A DNA stretch of 64,000 nucleotides from Nitrosomonas sp. (GCA_028577615.1 JAJSDU010000001.1:124001-188000), one strand, 5' to 3'; numbered from the stretch's first letter, positions 46,485 to 56,745 are shown. The notes: a model not told the origin generated them from the sequence alone. Numbers and translations: made by a program.

Positions 46485-46991
46485 TCAACAGTGATCTTCG
46501 GTATAACGAATCCCGGTGATGACATAGCGCGTCTGTCCGGCAGGGCGCTGCACAGTTACTTCATCGTCTAGTTTTTTTCGCATCAGCGCCCGGCCTACCG
46601 GCGAGTCCATACTGATCCAGCTTTTTTCGACACTGAACTCATCGGGTCCGACGATACGGTAAATCACACGTTGCCCTTCTTCGTCCTCAAGTTCAACCCA
46701 GGCGCCGAAAAATACCTGCAGCGGATTATCGGGTGGTTGATCGACCACGATGAGTTCATCAAGACGTTTCTGCAGATAACGGATACGCCGGTCTATTTCA
46801 CGCAGCTGCTTTTTGCGGTAAATATATTCAGCATTTTCTGATCGGTCACCTTCAGCCGCTGCAGCCGACAATGCAACTGTCACTTCACGGCGTGTCACCC
46901 ACAGATCTTTTAATTCCTGACTCAGTGTTGCATAGCCCGATTTAGTGATATACGCAGAACTCTTTGGTTGCGGTGGCCGGTAGCGGGGCAT
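46485..46991 (-). CDS. greB: Transcription elongation factor GreB
   Basis: A 168-residue cleavage factor that rescues backtracked RNA polymerase. The N-terminal coiled coil has YITKSGYATLSQELKDLW, with acidic tip residues in GDRSENAEYIYRKKQLREID. The C-terminal FKBP-like domain shows YRIVGPDEFSVEKSWISMDSPVGRALM. The RSENAEYIYRKKQ form and added N-terminal basic residues (MPRYRPPQPK) distinguish GreB from GreA. Confidence 0.95.
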   Translation of the reverse strand: MPRYRPPQPKSSAYITKSGYATLSQELKDLWVTRREVTVALSAAAAEGDRSENAEYIYRKKQLREIDRRIRYLQKRLDELIVVDQPPDNPLQVFFGAWVELEDEEGQRVIYRIVGPDEFSVEKSWISMDSPVGRALMRKKLDDEVTVQRPAGQTRYVITGIRYTEDHC

Positions 46992-47078
46992 GCGACTTTT
47001 TCAGTACCTGTTGATTTGCGCCAGCTGGTCAAGTTTGTTAGTAAACCAGCAACAAGCTGGCGCGCTGTTGTTAATCGT

Positions 47079-47705
47079 TTAATGGATGATTCTGCTCAAG
47101 GATCTCAATTCGGGCGGATTGGTCAAATCTGTTCTGTTGAAGCTGAACATGAAAAAGAAAGTGTAACCATTATAAAAAGTTTCAGCAGTATACGGTATCG
47201 TTGTATACATAAAACGGTTCGATGGCAACTCATAAATATCCAGGTGGAAATTTGTATAGCCTGTCTGGTTTTGTGATTTATAGATGGCTAATTCAGGTAG
47301 CGAGATCGGTATAAAAGATCCACTGACAGGCGGTATGCCGAAAAACGTTTCGCCGAATTCCGTTCCCAGCGAATTGACAATGACATTGATTTTATACTGA
47401 GCGTTTTCAGCGTTGTCGACGATATATCCCTGCCTGCCCAGCCAGCTGCTGATCATTTCGCCAACAAACGGGTTGTCCGGAGTCAGTCCAGCGGTTTTCA
47501 GTGATACTTTTGCCCCGACAGGGATGTGCAGTTGCAGATCACTTTGTTGTCTGGACAGACTCTTGGCTATTGCTTCACTATGCAGCAATTGTTCAATGGG
47601 TGTTCTGGCTGAATTCGTGATTTTCTGTGTTGACGAACAGGCTGACAAAAATAATAGAAAAATTGCAATTATAAGAACAAAATGCATTCGAGCTGTGAAG
47701 ACCAT
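47079..47705 (-). CDS. Predicted lipoprotein of unknown function
   Basis: A 208-residue protein with a lipoprotein signal peptide (residues 1-22) ending in the lipobox LSAC, so it is probably anchored to the outer membrane. The ATG at 47705 is supported by AGAGGT upstream. The mature part is mostly beta-strand-like (KYKINVIVNSLGTEF pattern as QYKINVIVN, FFGIPPVSGSFIPISLPELAIYKSQ). No family was firmly recognised. The context gives no clue: ctaA is upstream and greB downstream. Confidence 0.7.
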   Translation of the reverse strand: MVFTARMHFVLIIAIFLLFLSACSSTQKITNSARTPIEQLLHSEAIAKSLSRQQSDLQLHIPVGAKVSLKTAGLTPDNPFVGEMISSWLGRQGYIVDNAENAQYKINVIVNSLGTEFGETFFGIPPVSGSFIPISLPELAIYKSQNQTGYTNFHLDIYELPSNRFMYTTIPYTAETFYNGYTFFFMFSFNRTDLTNPPELRSLSRIIH

Positions 47706-47895
47706 TTTTTGACCTCTTGATTATTTTTTATATTAATAACAGTAACATTAAATCGAACATGCAACAAACCGGTTACATTTTGTAAACTCCGGCTTGAGGT
47801 TTCTTTCTGCGTGCTCGCGCATTGTCGTGTTTCTCAGTAAAGCCGCTTACAGGCTGAGCGATGATGTTTGACAGGTCCAATTGCAGTGCGGTGAT

Positions 47896-48915
47896 CTATG
47901 CTGGCTTACGCAGGCGATGACTTACCCAGAGCGATGTGGCAAATAATAACAGCGCACCGCCTTGATGTGCTGCAGCCAAATGAATCGGGACTGCATGCAA
48001 TAGTGTGGTCACGCCGAGTGTGACCTGGATGATCAGCATCAACAGGAATAGATGGCAGGCCAGTTGTGTCGTTCTGGGCAGGTCGGCACGCATCGCTTTG
48101 TACCAGAACAGCGGAATGGTGAAAATAAGTATCCACGCAATCATGCGGTGATCAAACTGTACCGTGGTAATGTTTTCAAAGAAATTACGATACCAGGGTT
48201 CCAGTACGAACAGATCCGGCGGAATAAAATGACCGTTCATCAACGGAAAAGTATTGTAGGCCAATCCGGCACGTATTCCCGCCACAAACCCACCTGATAA
48301 AACCATAATAAAAATTAACCAGGACAATCCATGCGCAAATCGACGCAGACCGTCCATACCATGATTTGCAGCGGATGGCGATAACAATCCTAATGCAACC
48401 CAGAACATTGCCGCGAATATGACAAATGCAAGCCCCAGGTGCGCTGTCAATCGGTACTGGCTGACATGTGGATTGTCAATCAAGCCGCTCATCACCATAT
48501 ACCAGCCCATAAAACCCTGAAGTCCGCCAAGTATGAAAATTCCAGTAAGCTTCAGACCGAGGGGCTTGTCAATTTTCTTTTTGATCAGGAAATAAACAAA
48601 CGGTATGAAAAATACAATGCCAATTAATCGCCCCAGAAGCCGGTGAAAGTATTCCCACCAGAAAATTGTCTTAAATTCCTCGATACTCATGCCTTTGTTG
48701 ATTTGCTGGTATTGCGGTGATGTGCGATATTTGTCCAGCAATTCATCCCAGTCTGCCTGACTGATGGGAGGGAGTGTACCGACCAGAGGCTGCCATTCGA
48801 CGATTGACAGTCCTGAATCCGTTAATCGTGTTACGCCACCGACCACAACCATGGCAAAGACCAGGGCACAGCAAATAAGTAACCAGGCTGCAACAGGTTT
48901 TTTTTCTGAATTCAT
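47896..48915 (-). CDS. ctaA: Heme A synthase (COX15/CtaA)
   Basis: A 339-residue membrane enzyme oxidising heme O to heme A for aa3-type cytochrome oxidase. Eight membrane spans are evident. Signatures: [34 protein letters not shown] (heme-ligand His), [31 protein letters not shown] and [13 protein letters not shown]. It lacks the extra-long form of plant Cox15. The oxidase and heme O synthase genes are not nearby. It lies downstream of smpB on the same strand (38-bp gap). Confidence 0.95.
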   Translation of the reverse strand: MNSEKKPVAAWLLICCALVFAMVVVGGVTRLTDSGLSIVEWQPLVGTLPPISQADWDELLDKYRTSPQYQQINKGMSIEEFKTIFWWEYFHRLLGRLIGIVFFIPFVYFLIKKKIDKPLGLKLTGIFILGGLQGFMGWYMVMSGLIDNPHVSQYRLTAHLGLAFVIFAAMFWVALGLLSPSAANHGMDGLRRFAHGLSWLIFIMVLSGGFVAGIRAGLAYNTFPLMNGHFIPPDLFVLEPWYRNFFENITTVQFDHRMIAWILIFTIPLFWYKAMRADLPRTTQLACHLFLLMLIIQVTLGVTTLLHAVPIHLAAAHQGGALLLFATSLWVSHRLRKPA

Positions 48916-48953
48916 GGAAAAAATACAATTAAAAATTTAAAAATGTGATTGTT

Positions 48954-49400
48954 TTATTGTTTGGATCGAATCAAACGCTGTTTTTCTCGTTCCCATTCTT
49001 TTTGTTTCTCGGATTCTCGCTTGTCATGCAGTTTTTTACCTTTCGCAAGACCGATTTCAAGTTTGATTCTGCCCGTTTTGTAATGCATATCCAAAGGAAT
49101 CAACGTATAGCCGGCACGCTCAACTTTACCGATGAGTCGCTTTATTTCCTCTGCATGCAATAACAGCTTGCGCGTTCTGATCGGATCAGGAAGAATATGA
49201 GTTGAAGCTGTTTTCAGCGGACTGATATGACAACCTATAAGGTATAATTCACCGTTGCGGATGATAACATAGGATTCCTTCAATTGAACGTGACCAGCCC
49301 GTATCGCTTTGACTTCCCAGCCTTCCAAAACAATACCTGCTTCGTATTTTTCCTCTATGAAGTAGTCGTGAAATGCTTTCTTATTTTGAATAATACTCAT
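48954..49400 (-). CDS. smpB: SsrA-binding protein SmpB
   Basis: A 148-residue partner of tmRNA in ribosome rescue. Features: [52 protein letters not shown], and the basic C-terminal tail rich in [15 protein letters not shown]. It is divergent from ratA with 105 bp between. The ssrA gene itself was not found here. Confidence 0.97.
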   Translation of the reverse strand: MSIIQNKKAFHDYFIEEKYEAGIVLEGWEVKAIRAGHVQLKESYVIIRNGELYLIGCHISPLKTASTHILPDPIRTRKLLLHAEEIKRLIGKVERAGYTLIPLDMHYKTGRIKLEIGLAKGKKLHDKRESEKQKEWEREKQRLIRSKQ

Positions 49401-49505
49401 TCAGGTGGCGTCAAATTTTTTAATAAAAGGTGATTATTCTTTAAATTTTGTGTATTTTATCAGCTTTTCAATAATGTACCGCAAATAAGAAAGTGGCTTC
49501 CCGTT

Positions 49506-49940
49506 ATGGCAGAAATCGAAAAAACAGTTTTAGTACCTTATTCAGCGGAGAAGATGTTTAATCTGGTGGATGATGTCGCGAAGTATCCGGAATTTCTTCC
49601 CTGGTGCGATGGTACGACGGTGATTCAGAAAAGTGAAACCATCACGCATGCAACCGTCAATATCAATTATCATCATGTCAAGCATAGTTTCTCAACTGAA
49701 AACAAACGCAATCCTCCCGTACTTATTGAAATGACTTTACTGAACGGCCCGTTTGAGCACCTGGATGGCCATTGGCGGTTTATTCCTTTATCCGACGAAG
49801 CTTGTAAAATTGAATTCCGATTGCACTATACCTTTTCGCACAAGATTCTGGAAAAGCTGGTAGGCCCGGTGTTTCATATGATAGCTAATAGTTTTGTGGA
49901 GTCATTTATCGAGCGTGCTGACGCTACTTATGGCGAATAA
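49506..49940 (+). CDS. ratA: RatA/Coq10-like START-domain ubiquinone-binding protein
   Basis: A 144-residue protein with the polyketide-cyclase/START fold. The sequence VLVPYSAEKMFNLVDDVAKYPEFLPWC is the family signature. In E. coli RatA is described as inhibiting 70S association; homologues bind ubiquinone (Coq10). Divergence from smpB and coupling to rnfH are the classical arrangement. Confidence 0.93.
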   Translation: MAEIEKTVLVPYSAEKMFNLVDDVAKYPEFLPWCDGTTVIQKSETITHATVNINYHHVKHSFSTENKRNPPVLIEMTLLNGPFEHLDGHWRFIPLSDEACKIEFRLHYTFSHKILEKLVGPVFHMIANSFVESFIERADATYGE

Positions 49941-50247
49941 TCATCAAAGCAATACTGCAACACTGATGGAAGTGGAAGTCGTCTACGCGCTGCCGTCGCG
50001 GCAGATACTTGCAAAAATATGGGTTCCACCTGAGACAACGCTTGAACAAGCTATTCAATTTTCAGGTATTACGAAGCATTTTCCTGAAATTGATTTGAAT
50101 AGAAATCGAATCGGAATTTTTGGCAAACTTGAGAAAAAAGAGACCATTGTGCGGCCGCACGATAGGGTAGAAATTTATCGTGCGCTGTTGATTGACCCTA
50201 AAGAAGCCAGAAGATTACGTGTATCAGGAATCAAAAGTAAACAATAA
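49930..50247 (+). CDS. rnfH: RnfH family ubiquitin-like protein (RatB)
   Basis: A 105-residue protein with a beta-grasp fold. The core EVEVVYALPSRQILAKIWVPPETTLEQAI and NRIGIFGKLEKKETIVRPHDRVEIYRALLIDPKEARR matches RnfH. The start is the ATG at 49930, overlapping ratA by 11 bp; a second ATG at 49966 is possible. Its function is unproven. guaB, common downstream in relatives, is not here. Confidence 0.92.
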   Translation: MANNHQSNTATLMEVEVVYALPSRQILAKIWVPPETTLEQAIQFSGITKHFPEIDLNRNRIGIFGKLEKKETIVRPHDRVEIYRALLIDPKEARRLRVSGIKSKQ

Positions 50248-50293
50248 GCTTTTTGCGTCTAAAAAATTTATCCTTTATCGGCGAGGAAGCACC

Positions 50294-50956
50294 ATGAAAG
50301 TTTTACAGTTTTTGCTGGTAGTGATTTCATCCAGTTTGTTCTCATGGCATGTTGTCGCGCAATCGATTGTCTATCGTGGCTTTGAGTGTTCAAACCCGGT
50401 GAATGGTAACGATCCGGCGCCAACCAATATACCCGTTGAAAGCAGGTTTGAAGTCGTCGAAAAACTTGACAGCGGAATGTTTCGTTTAAAACTGACCGGT
50501 GGTCTGCCGAGATTTGTTGAGAATGATCAACGGATTTGTATTGACAGCGACACGGCCATTGGTTTTGTCGGAACGCCTGAGTCTATCACTACGGGCGGAT
50601 TGCCGTTAAGACTGGATAGTGTTGATGCGACGGCTTATTTTAACGGACATGATCTGGTTATAGTTATCAATTCAATTTATACTGATTTAAGTCAATTTCG
50701 CGGTACTTTTTCTTCATTCAGTACGAGTCGCATTCAGCCGGTAACGAATACGCTGCTCCTCGATTATGATCATGCGACTGCCACCTTCGAACTGAAAAAG
50801 GTTATTCACAATAAGGGGTTTGTACATACCAGTGGATCGACAGGATTACTGACACCTTTTATAGAAATTATCATTCCCTCCTTTGCAGCAACGGGATTAT
50901 TTGAGCCACCGCTGATTTTAGCACCGCCATCTAGCATCATCTATCGATTTGAATAA
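50294..50956 (+). CDS. Exported protein of unknown function
   Basis: A 220-residue protein starting at the ATG at 50294 (GAGGA upstream). It has a signal peptide of about 21 residues ending VVAQS. The mature part is strand-rich with a CSN...ICID pair of cysteines that could form a disulfide. Repeated short motifs of serine, threonine and glycine are present but no domain was recognised. It is convergent with flgL, only 36 bp away, but probably unrelated to flagella. Confidence 0.65.
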   Translation: MKVLQFLLVVISSSLFSWHVVAQSIVYRGFECSNPVNGNDPAPTNIPVESRFEVVEKLDSGMFRLKLTGGLPRFVENDQRICIDSDTAIGFVGTPESITTGGLPLRLDSVDATAYFNGHDLVIVINSIYTDLSQFRGTFSSFSTSRIQPVTNTLLLDYDHATATFELKKVIHNKGFVHTSGSTGLLTPFIEIIIPSFAATGLFEPPLILAPPSSIIYRFE

Positions 50957-50991
50957 TCAATCGTTTAATCCAGTGAACTGTTTCCGGAGAA

Positions 50992-52203
50992 TTAGATAAA
51001 ATCAAACAAAGACAGGCGCGTGACTGTTGAGAAAGATTTCTGCGCTGCTTCCAGATAAACTTGTCGCTTGTTCAATTCCGATATCGCCTGGGCAAAATCC
51101 ACGTCGCGCAGTTCTGAAAGCCTTTTTTCATACTGAATCTCGAGGTCACTTCCCTGACTGTTGAGTGCTTCAATCTCCTGCATCCTTGATCCAACCGATG
51201 CACGTGTCGTCAGAATTTGTTCAAGTCCACTGTCCAGATTTTTCAACGCTGAATTCAGATTGTTTGTTAATCTTGCGCCGCCGCCTGTCTGTTCTCTGAC
51301 AGGTGTTTCCAAGGTAGTAATTAAATCACCGATGGTTTTGAAAATGCTCTGATTAGTGCTCGGAGAAACCGTGAACGTGTCTCCGGCAGCGGGGGTGTTG
51401 TTGATACTGAATTGCAAACCATCAAACTGAATGATATCGTTTCCAGTAAAAGTATTACCAGTGGATAGCGTCGCTCCTGTTGTCGAATTCACAACATCGT
51501 AAGTTAAACCGCCAGCACCGGAAGAAAATGTGATTTCGTAATGATGCCCGGTCAGACTGGCCGGATTTGTGACTGAACCCGTATTGATAATTCCACCGCC
51601 GGTATTTGCAGAATTCGCGGCTGTGGTGAAGATGCCGTTTCCATTTTTGATTCGCTCAAAAATATTTGTGCCAGAATCGCTGATGGCTATTTGACGGGTT
51701 GGGCCAACCTGGTTTAAACGTTGTCCCTGATCGCCGTTATATTGAACGAGCAAGCCAGAATGAGTGAAAGGCTGGGTTTTCGCCTGGAAACCTGAAAACA
51801 GGTAGTTTCCTGTACCATCTGTAATATTAACTTGCCCCATTAGCGCTTCAAACCGGCTGCGAAGTTCAGTAGCCAGACTTTTTCGATCCGAATCTGTTAA
51901 AGAGGTATTACCTGCCTGCACAGCTACTTGGCGGATATCCTGCAGATTTGCAGAGATATTTTCCAAAGTTGTTTCAACTAATCCAAGAGAAGCAACAGCA
52001 TGATCGCGATTGATGGAATACTGCGTATTAACTGATGCCGCTTGTGACAGGCCGATTGTCTGCGCCGCTGCAATCGGGTCATCTGATGGTGTTAAAATAC
52101 GCCGACCTGTTGATAATTGCTGCTGTGTTTTGACTAAGGCTTCCTGCTGCTGCAGTATTGTAGCCGTGCCCGAATCAAACATTCCACTGGTACTGACACG
52201 CAT
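50992..52203 (-). CDS. flgL: Flagellar hook-associated protein 3 (FlgL)
   Basis: A 403-residue hook-filament junction protein. The N-terminal coiled coil (MRVSTSGMFDSG, then QQLSTGRRILTPSDDPIAAAQ) and the C-terminal coiled coil (SELRDVDFAQAISELNKRQ, then KSFSTVTRLSLFDFI) are homologous to flagellin ends; a variable central domain lies between. It is separated from flgK by 261 bp, which contain a repeat element. Confidence 0.95.
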   Translation of the reverse strand: MRVSTSGMFDSGTATILQQQEALVKTQQQLSTGRRILTPSDDPIAAAQTIGLSQAASVNTQYSINRDHAVASLGLVETTLENISANLQDIRQVAVQAGNTSLTDSDRKSLATELRSRFEALMGQVNITDGTGNYLFSGFQAKTQPFTHSGLLVQYNGDQGQRLNQVGPTRQIAISDSGTNIFERIKNGNGIFTTAANSANTGGGIINTGSVTNPASLTGHHYEITFSSGAGGLTYDVVNSTTGATLSTGNTFTGNDIIQFDGLQFSINNTPAAGDTFTVSPSTNQSIFKTIGDLITTLETPVREQTGGGARLTNNLNSALKNLDSGLEQILTTRASVGSRMQEIEALNSQGSDLEIQYEKRLSELRDVDFAQAISELNKRQVYLEAAQKSFSTVTRLSLFDFI

Positions 52204-52242
52204 AGTGTAATCCTCTTATTTTTACTTTAACCCTTCAGAGGG

Positions 52243-52436
52243 TGTTGAAAAATTATCTGCGTTGCCGTTGCTGCGTTAAAAAAAGCCTAAAATGCTCATT
52301 TATCACGCATAAACTCCGCTTTTTACCCGGTGCTTCAGCGCATCGCCCTTGGGGCAGCCTCTTGGCTGTTCGCTACGCTTTGCTTGAATCGCCTGTTTCT
52401 GCCTTGCATCGGTTGCCTCGATTACGTTTTTCAACA
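52243..52436. repeat. Dispersed-type repeat with 10-bp terminal inverted repeats
   Basis: A 194-bp non-coding element in the flgK-flgL spacer. The ends are TGTTGAAAAA (52243-52252) and its exact complement TTTTTCAACA (52427-52436). The interior has GC-rich blocks (for example around 52340-52370) with runs of TTTTT at 52311-52325 and near both ends. The sequence looks like intergenic repeat elements found many times in Nitrosomonas-type genomes, from recall and not verified. No second copy was found in this window and no target duplication is clear. Confidence 0.6.
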
Positions 52437-52464
52437 TTCTGTTATTCCGTAATTTTCAGGTAAA

Positions 52465-54378
52465 TTAGCCAATTCGAAGTATGGAGTCAAAAAGTGAGCT
52501 ACTGATCTCGATAACTTTACTTGCAGCTTGGAAAGCTTGTTGAAAACGCAACAAATTGGCTGCTTCCTCATTCAGATTGACACCGGATAACGCCTCTATG
52601 GAGCGTTTCGTTTGAGTGACCAGGTTGGCTTGTACTGTGCTGGTGACTTCAAGATCGCGTGTTTTGTTGCCAAGCAGGCTGACCATTTGTCCATAAGCTT
52701 CTTGAAATGAGGCTGTTCCGTTTGCCATGCTGTTTTTCGTTTGCAACTGAGCCAGTAGCAAAGCGTTACGATTATCAGCAGTTCCTCCATTATTAGGTTT
52801 AATGGAAAATATATCACCAGCACCGGGTTGGCCTTCGATTTTAACGGTCCATCCATTGAAACTAATATCGGTACCTGCCGTATAGACAAGGTTTGCTGCC
52901 GGTAATCCGGCGCCTGTTCCGGTAACATCGAATTGACCGTCATAAGGTGAATGAAACGTAATAGTAACCGGCTGCTGCAAGTCCGGATTCAATGGAAGAG
53001 GATTAATACTGCCCGCACTAATCGTGGCACTGCCTGCGTTTGACAATGCAGCTTCGGTACGGACGGGTAATGCCGCAGCTATTTTCGAGGTATCTGAAAT
53101 ATTAACGGAAATATTCTTAGCGCCATTGATCGTCGGCTGGATTAGAAATCGTTCATATGCATTGATTGTCGCGCCCGTAATTCTGACGCCATCCATAATT
53201 AACGGCGATCCCGCCGATGGGATCGTGGTCGTACTGACTGAGTTGTTATCGGATAATCGAGTCAGACTGTAATTTGTGCCATCGTAAGAGAAGCGGTAGT
53301 CGCTCGTGGTTAATTCATTAACATTGCTGATATCAACAGCAATATTGGATGCTGGATCATTGAGCGCAGATGATAATACCTGCGGTTGAGGCACAGTAAA
53401 AAAGTCAGTCCCCAGATTGCCATTCAAATCCATGCCTGCTCGATGTTGGTCATTAAATGTTTGCGCCATGCTGATAGCGATTCGGCCTAAAGCATTTTGC
53501 GCTTCATGCAATGATTCTCTGCGGAAACTCAGGATGCCGCCCAGACTGCCACCTTGTATTTGGTTCTCGGGCAATATAATCGTTTTGCTGCCAATATTGA
53601 TACCGATAGTCAGTTCCTGAGGATTGTCATGCGATACTATGGTTTTAAGCGGCATGACATCGGTGCCAACAACAACTGCCTGCCCTGTGCCAATAAAAAC
53701 ATTGTATGCGCCGTCTCTTTGTTTTACTACATCAGTATTTATAAATTTGCTCAGTTGATTAATAAGCTCATCGCGTTGATCGTGTAGATCATTTGCCGGC
53801 TGGCCGGCGGCCGATCCTTCGGCGAGCATGATATTATGATTCAGCTTTGCGATCTGTCCGGTCAGTGAATTAATCTCACTAACTGTATTTTTAATTTCAG
53901 CATTGATTCCATCATGCATCTCGGATAATTGGTGATCCAGACTATGCATGCGTGAAACCAGAGAATCAGCATTGCTGATCATGGCCTGGCGTGAGGGCAC
54001 TGAAGAAGGGTTGGATGCAACATCATTGACGCCATTAAAAAAGTCCTGCAACGATGGCGACAATCCGGCAACAGGGTCGGCCAGGAGGTTATCAATTCGA
54101 CTGATCTGATTGTAGTGTGCTGCTTGTTGACTGCTTTGCGATTGCACCTGAAGCAGTTGCGTAGTCAGAAACTGATTGTGAAGACGCTTTACGGTTGTGA
54201 CATTAACTCCGTTACCAATAAAGCCGGCTCCCGTGGATTGTGAAATATTGGTGCTCTGGATGACTTGTTGCCTTGAATATCCTGATGTGTCGACATTTGT
54301 AATGTTATGGCTTGTGGTAAGCAAATTGGCTTGCGCCGCATTCAACCCTGAAACACCAGTTCCTAGTATATTGCCCAT
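52465..54378 (-). CDS. flgK: Flagellar hook-associated protein 1 (FlgK)
   Basis: A 637-residue hook-filament junction protein. The N-terminus MGNILGTGVSGLNAAQANLL followed by TTSHNITNVDTSGYSRQ is the rod/hook signature with the conserved NITNVDTSGYSRQ motif. The C-terminus (SGVNLNEEAANLLRFQQAFQ, then SSLFDSILRIG) completes the D0 coiled coil. The middle is variable. It lies downstream of flgJ with a 157-bp gap. Confidence 0.97.
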   Translation of the reverse strand: MGNILGTGVSGLNAAQANLLTTSHNITNVDTSGYSRQQVIQSTNISQSTGAGFIGNGVNVTTVKRLHNQFLTTQLLQVQSQSSQQAAHYNQISRIDNLLADPVAGLSPSLQDFFNGVNDVASNPSSVPSRQAMISNADSLVSRMHSLDHQLSEMHDGINAEIKNTVSEINSLTGQIAKLNHNIMLAEGSAAGQPANDLHDQRDELINQLSKFINTDVVKQRDGAYNVFIGTGQAVVVGTDVMPLKTIVSHDNPQELTIGINIGSKTIILPENQIQGGSLGGILSFRRESLHEAQNALGRIAISMAQTFNDQHRAGMDLNGNLGTDFFTVPQPQVLSSALNDPASNIAVDISNVNELTTSDYRFSYDGTNYSLTRLSDNNSVSTTTIPSAGSPLIMDGVRITGATINAYERFLIQPTINGAKNISVNISDTSKIAAALPVRTEAALSNAGSATISAGSINPLPLNPDLQQPVTITFHSPYDGQFDVTGTGAGLPAANLVYTAGTDISFNGWTVKIEGQPGAGDIFSIKPNNGGTADNRNALLLAQLQTKNSMANGTASFQEAYGQMVSLLGNKTRDLEVTSTVQANLVTQTKRSIEALSGVNLNEEAANLLRFQQAFQAASKVIEISSSLFDSILRIG

Positions 54379-54535
54379 TGAATTAGATCAGATCCTGAAA
54401 ATTTTGGAATTAAATATTTCCTTATAAATCGTTCGATATATTTATATCAACAAGTCGTGCGTAAAAATCCTTATATTTCTCTGCTATGTATAACTCATAC
54501 TTTTAATGTGTTGTAACGGCAGGAAAAGCAAATAA

Positions 54536-55621
54536 TTAAATGACATCATGATGGTGCAAAGCCGGATTGCTCAGAATTCGCATCAGTTTGTTGCCATATT
54601 GTGGATCGGTTGCGTATCCAGCTTTTTGAAGGCCGTATGCAAATTCGGCAGCACTCTGTGTATTGACAACATTAGCGTATCTTGGATTGTTTGAGAGTAG
54701 ATTCGCATAATCACGAAAACCTTCTTCATAGGAACTATAGGCGCGAAATTTTTCCACTGTTTTTTGAGGAACGCCATTGATGTACTCGGTTGTTACAGTT
54801 TCAACTGTTTCGCCTTGCCAGTTCTTTCCAGCTTTGATGCCGAACAGGTTATGGCTTGGAGAATTATCAGGACGGCGTATCTCATGCTTGCCCCAGCCGC
54901 TTTCAAGTGCAGCCTGCGCTAGCATGAAATGTGCTGGTATCCCGGTTGTCGCCGATGCTACACTGGCATGCGGCATGAGTGTATTGATAAAGTCAGTTGT
55001 TTTGCTGAGTACGGTGTTTGATGTTTTTTCAATTGCTCGTTGGTCCATGGAAACATTATTTTCATACGATGCAATTTTGATTGTATCTTGCTCGACAGGC
55101 CATAGTTTGTAAGATTTATCTGTAACTGTAGCTGACATATCAATATTTGGGCTGCCGGATACATTCACATCGAGCGATGCTTGATTTATTGGCGAGGTTC
55201 GCTGCACTTGATCAGCCTGTGGCAGTACCGGGTGATCATCAGGCTTGTCATATAAATAAGGCGTAAATGATTTATCCTCGGTTAGTTTTGTTAAAGGCGT
55301 TGCCTGATCGGGTTCGCCGAAAGTGCGCGTCAATTGTTCGACCATCATGTCGGCGAGTCCTACGCCTTTGGAGGCAAGCGTTTGTGATAACTGCTGGTCA
55401 TACATTTCGGTATAGAACTGAGTCTGCTGGCTATCGATCAATCCACTTTTAATTGTCGCATCGCGCATGCTTTTGACAAGCATATGGAAAAACAAAGCCT
55501 CAAATTGCTTTGCGGCTTCCTGCAGTGCTTTTTTTGAATCGCGATTTGACAAGGCATGCAAGTCATCGATACTTTTGCTATCAATAGCAAGTTTGCTGGT
55601 AAAATCGAGTGAATTCATCAT
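54536..55621 (-). CDS. flgJ: Flagellar rod assembly protein and peptidoglycan hydrolase FlgJ
   Basis: A dual-domain protein of 361 residues. The N-terminal rod-chaperone domain (AAKQFEALFFHMLVKSMRDA, ETQ-type FYTEMYDQQLSQTLA) helps the rod assemble. The C-terminal glucosaminidase domain (HFMLAQAALESGWGKHEI, NLFGIKAG, FRAYSSYEEGFRDYANLL) opens peptidoglycan. Linker residues 115-200 are polar. Two adjacent ATGs (55621 and 55618) could start it. Confidence 0.96.
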   Translation of the reverse strand: MMNSLDFTSKLAIDSKSIDDLHALSNRDSKKALQEAAKQFEALFFHMLVKSMRDATIKSGLIDSQQTQFYTEMYDQQLSQTLASKGVGLADMMVEQLTRTFGEPDQATPLTKLTEDKSFTPYLYDKPDDHPVLPQADQVQRTSPINQASLDVNVSGSPNIDMSATVTDKSYKLWPVEQDTIKIASYENNVSMDQRAIEKTSNTVLSKTTDFINTLMPHASVASATTGIPAHFMLAQAALESGWGKHEIRRPDNSPSHNLFGIKAGKNWQGETVETVTTEYINGVPQKTVEKFRAYSSYEEGFRDYANLLSNNPRYANVVNTQSAAEFAYGLQKAGYATDPQYGNKLMRILSNPALHHHDVI

Positions 55622-55635
55622 GATTATAGAGATCC

Positions 55636-56745
55636 TTATATAACTTCCAGTTCGGCGCGCAGCGAACCTGCGGCTTTAAGTGCCTGTAGTATCGATAATA
55701 AGTCTTGTGTGGTAGCACCAATAGCGGTCAAGGCTTTAACAACCTCAGCCAGATCTGCTCCGCCAGGTAAAAACATTAAATTGCCTTCATCGCTGCGTAT
55801 TTCAACTTGCGCGCGTTGTGCAACGACCGTCTCGCCGCGCTCGGCAAACGGACCGGGTTGACTGATGACCGGCTCGCTGTTGATAATGATGGAAAGATTT
55901 CCGTGCGCGATGGCACTGGGTTCCAAAGTTACAGATTGATTCATGGCAACAGAACCGGTGCGGGAATTGACGATTACTTTTGCAGCATCTCTCGCCGGTG
56001 TAATATTCAGACTCTCGATTTGTGAGATAAACATTACGCGCTCACTCGTATTATGTGGCGCTTTTACCTGTATGAGTCTGCCATCAAGCGCAGATGCTTT
56101 ATCCGGGTAGATGGCGTTGATAGCGTCAACGATGCGCGAGATCGTTGTAAAGTTAGTGGAATTGAGCTCCAGATGAATATAGTCCTCCTGCCCTAATGCG
56201 GAGGGAACGGCGCGTTCAACAGTAGCGCCGCTACTGATTCTGCCGGCATTCAAATGATTGATCTGTACGCTGCTGCCCGCTGCAGCTGCACCTGCGCCAC
56301 CGACCATAACGTTACCTTGTGCTATGGCATAAACCTGATTGTCGGCACCTTTTAACGGCGTCATCAACAATGTGCCGCCGCGCAAGCTTTTAGCATTTCC
56401 CATGGAAGAAACGGTCACGTCTATCTGCTGACCGGGGCGGGCAAAAGAGGGCAGGGTGGCAGTGACCATTACAGCCGCGACATTGCGTAATTGCAGAAAT
56501 GTTCCAGGAGGAAGATTTACGCCTAACTGTCCCATCATATTGATAATACTTTGTACAGTAAAAGGTGTCTGTGTTGTTTGATCGCCAGTGCCATCCAAAC
56601 CCACTACTAAGCCGTAACCGATTAACTGGTTGTTTCGAACACCTTGAATGGAGGCTAAATCCTTGATGCGTTCTGCCTGGACAAAACAGGGAATGAAAAG
56701 AACAGCAATCAATATCAAGGAAGGAAATTTATTATGATTTTTCAT
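55636..56745 (-). CDS. flgI: Flagellar P-ring protein FlgI
   Basis: A 369-residue periplasmic protein forming the P-ring bushing. A signal peptide covers about residues 1-25. The mature start (ERIKDLASIQGVRNNQLIGYGLVVGLDGTGDQT) is the FlgI signature, and DLAEVVKALTAIGATTQDLLSILQALK ends it. The start at 56745 (MKNHNKF) is preferred to an upstream start that would add 11 unconserved residues. It lies 14 bp upstream of flgJ. Confidence 0.97.
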   Translation of the reverse strand: MKNHNKFPSLILIAVLFIPCFVQAERIKDLASIQGVRNNQLIGYGLVVGLDGTGDQTTQTPFTVQSIINMMGQLGVNLPPGTFLQLRNVAAVMVTATLPSFARPGQQIDVTVSSMGNAKSLRGGTLLMTPLKGADNQVYAIAQGNVMVGGAGAAAAGSSVQINHLNAGRISSGATVERAVPSALGQEDYIHLELNSTNFTTISRIVDAINAIYPDKASALDGRLIQVKAPHNTSERVMFISQIESLNITPARDAAKVIVNSRTGSVAMNQSVTLEPSAIAHGNLSIIINSEPVISQPGPFAERGETVVAQRAQVEIRSDEGNLMFLPGGADLAEVVKALTAIGATTQDLLSILQALKAAGSLRAELEVI

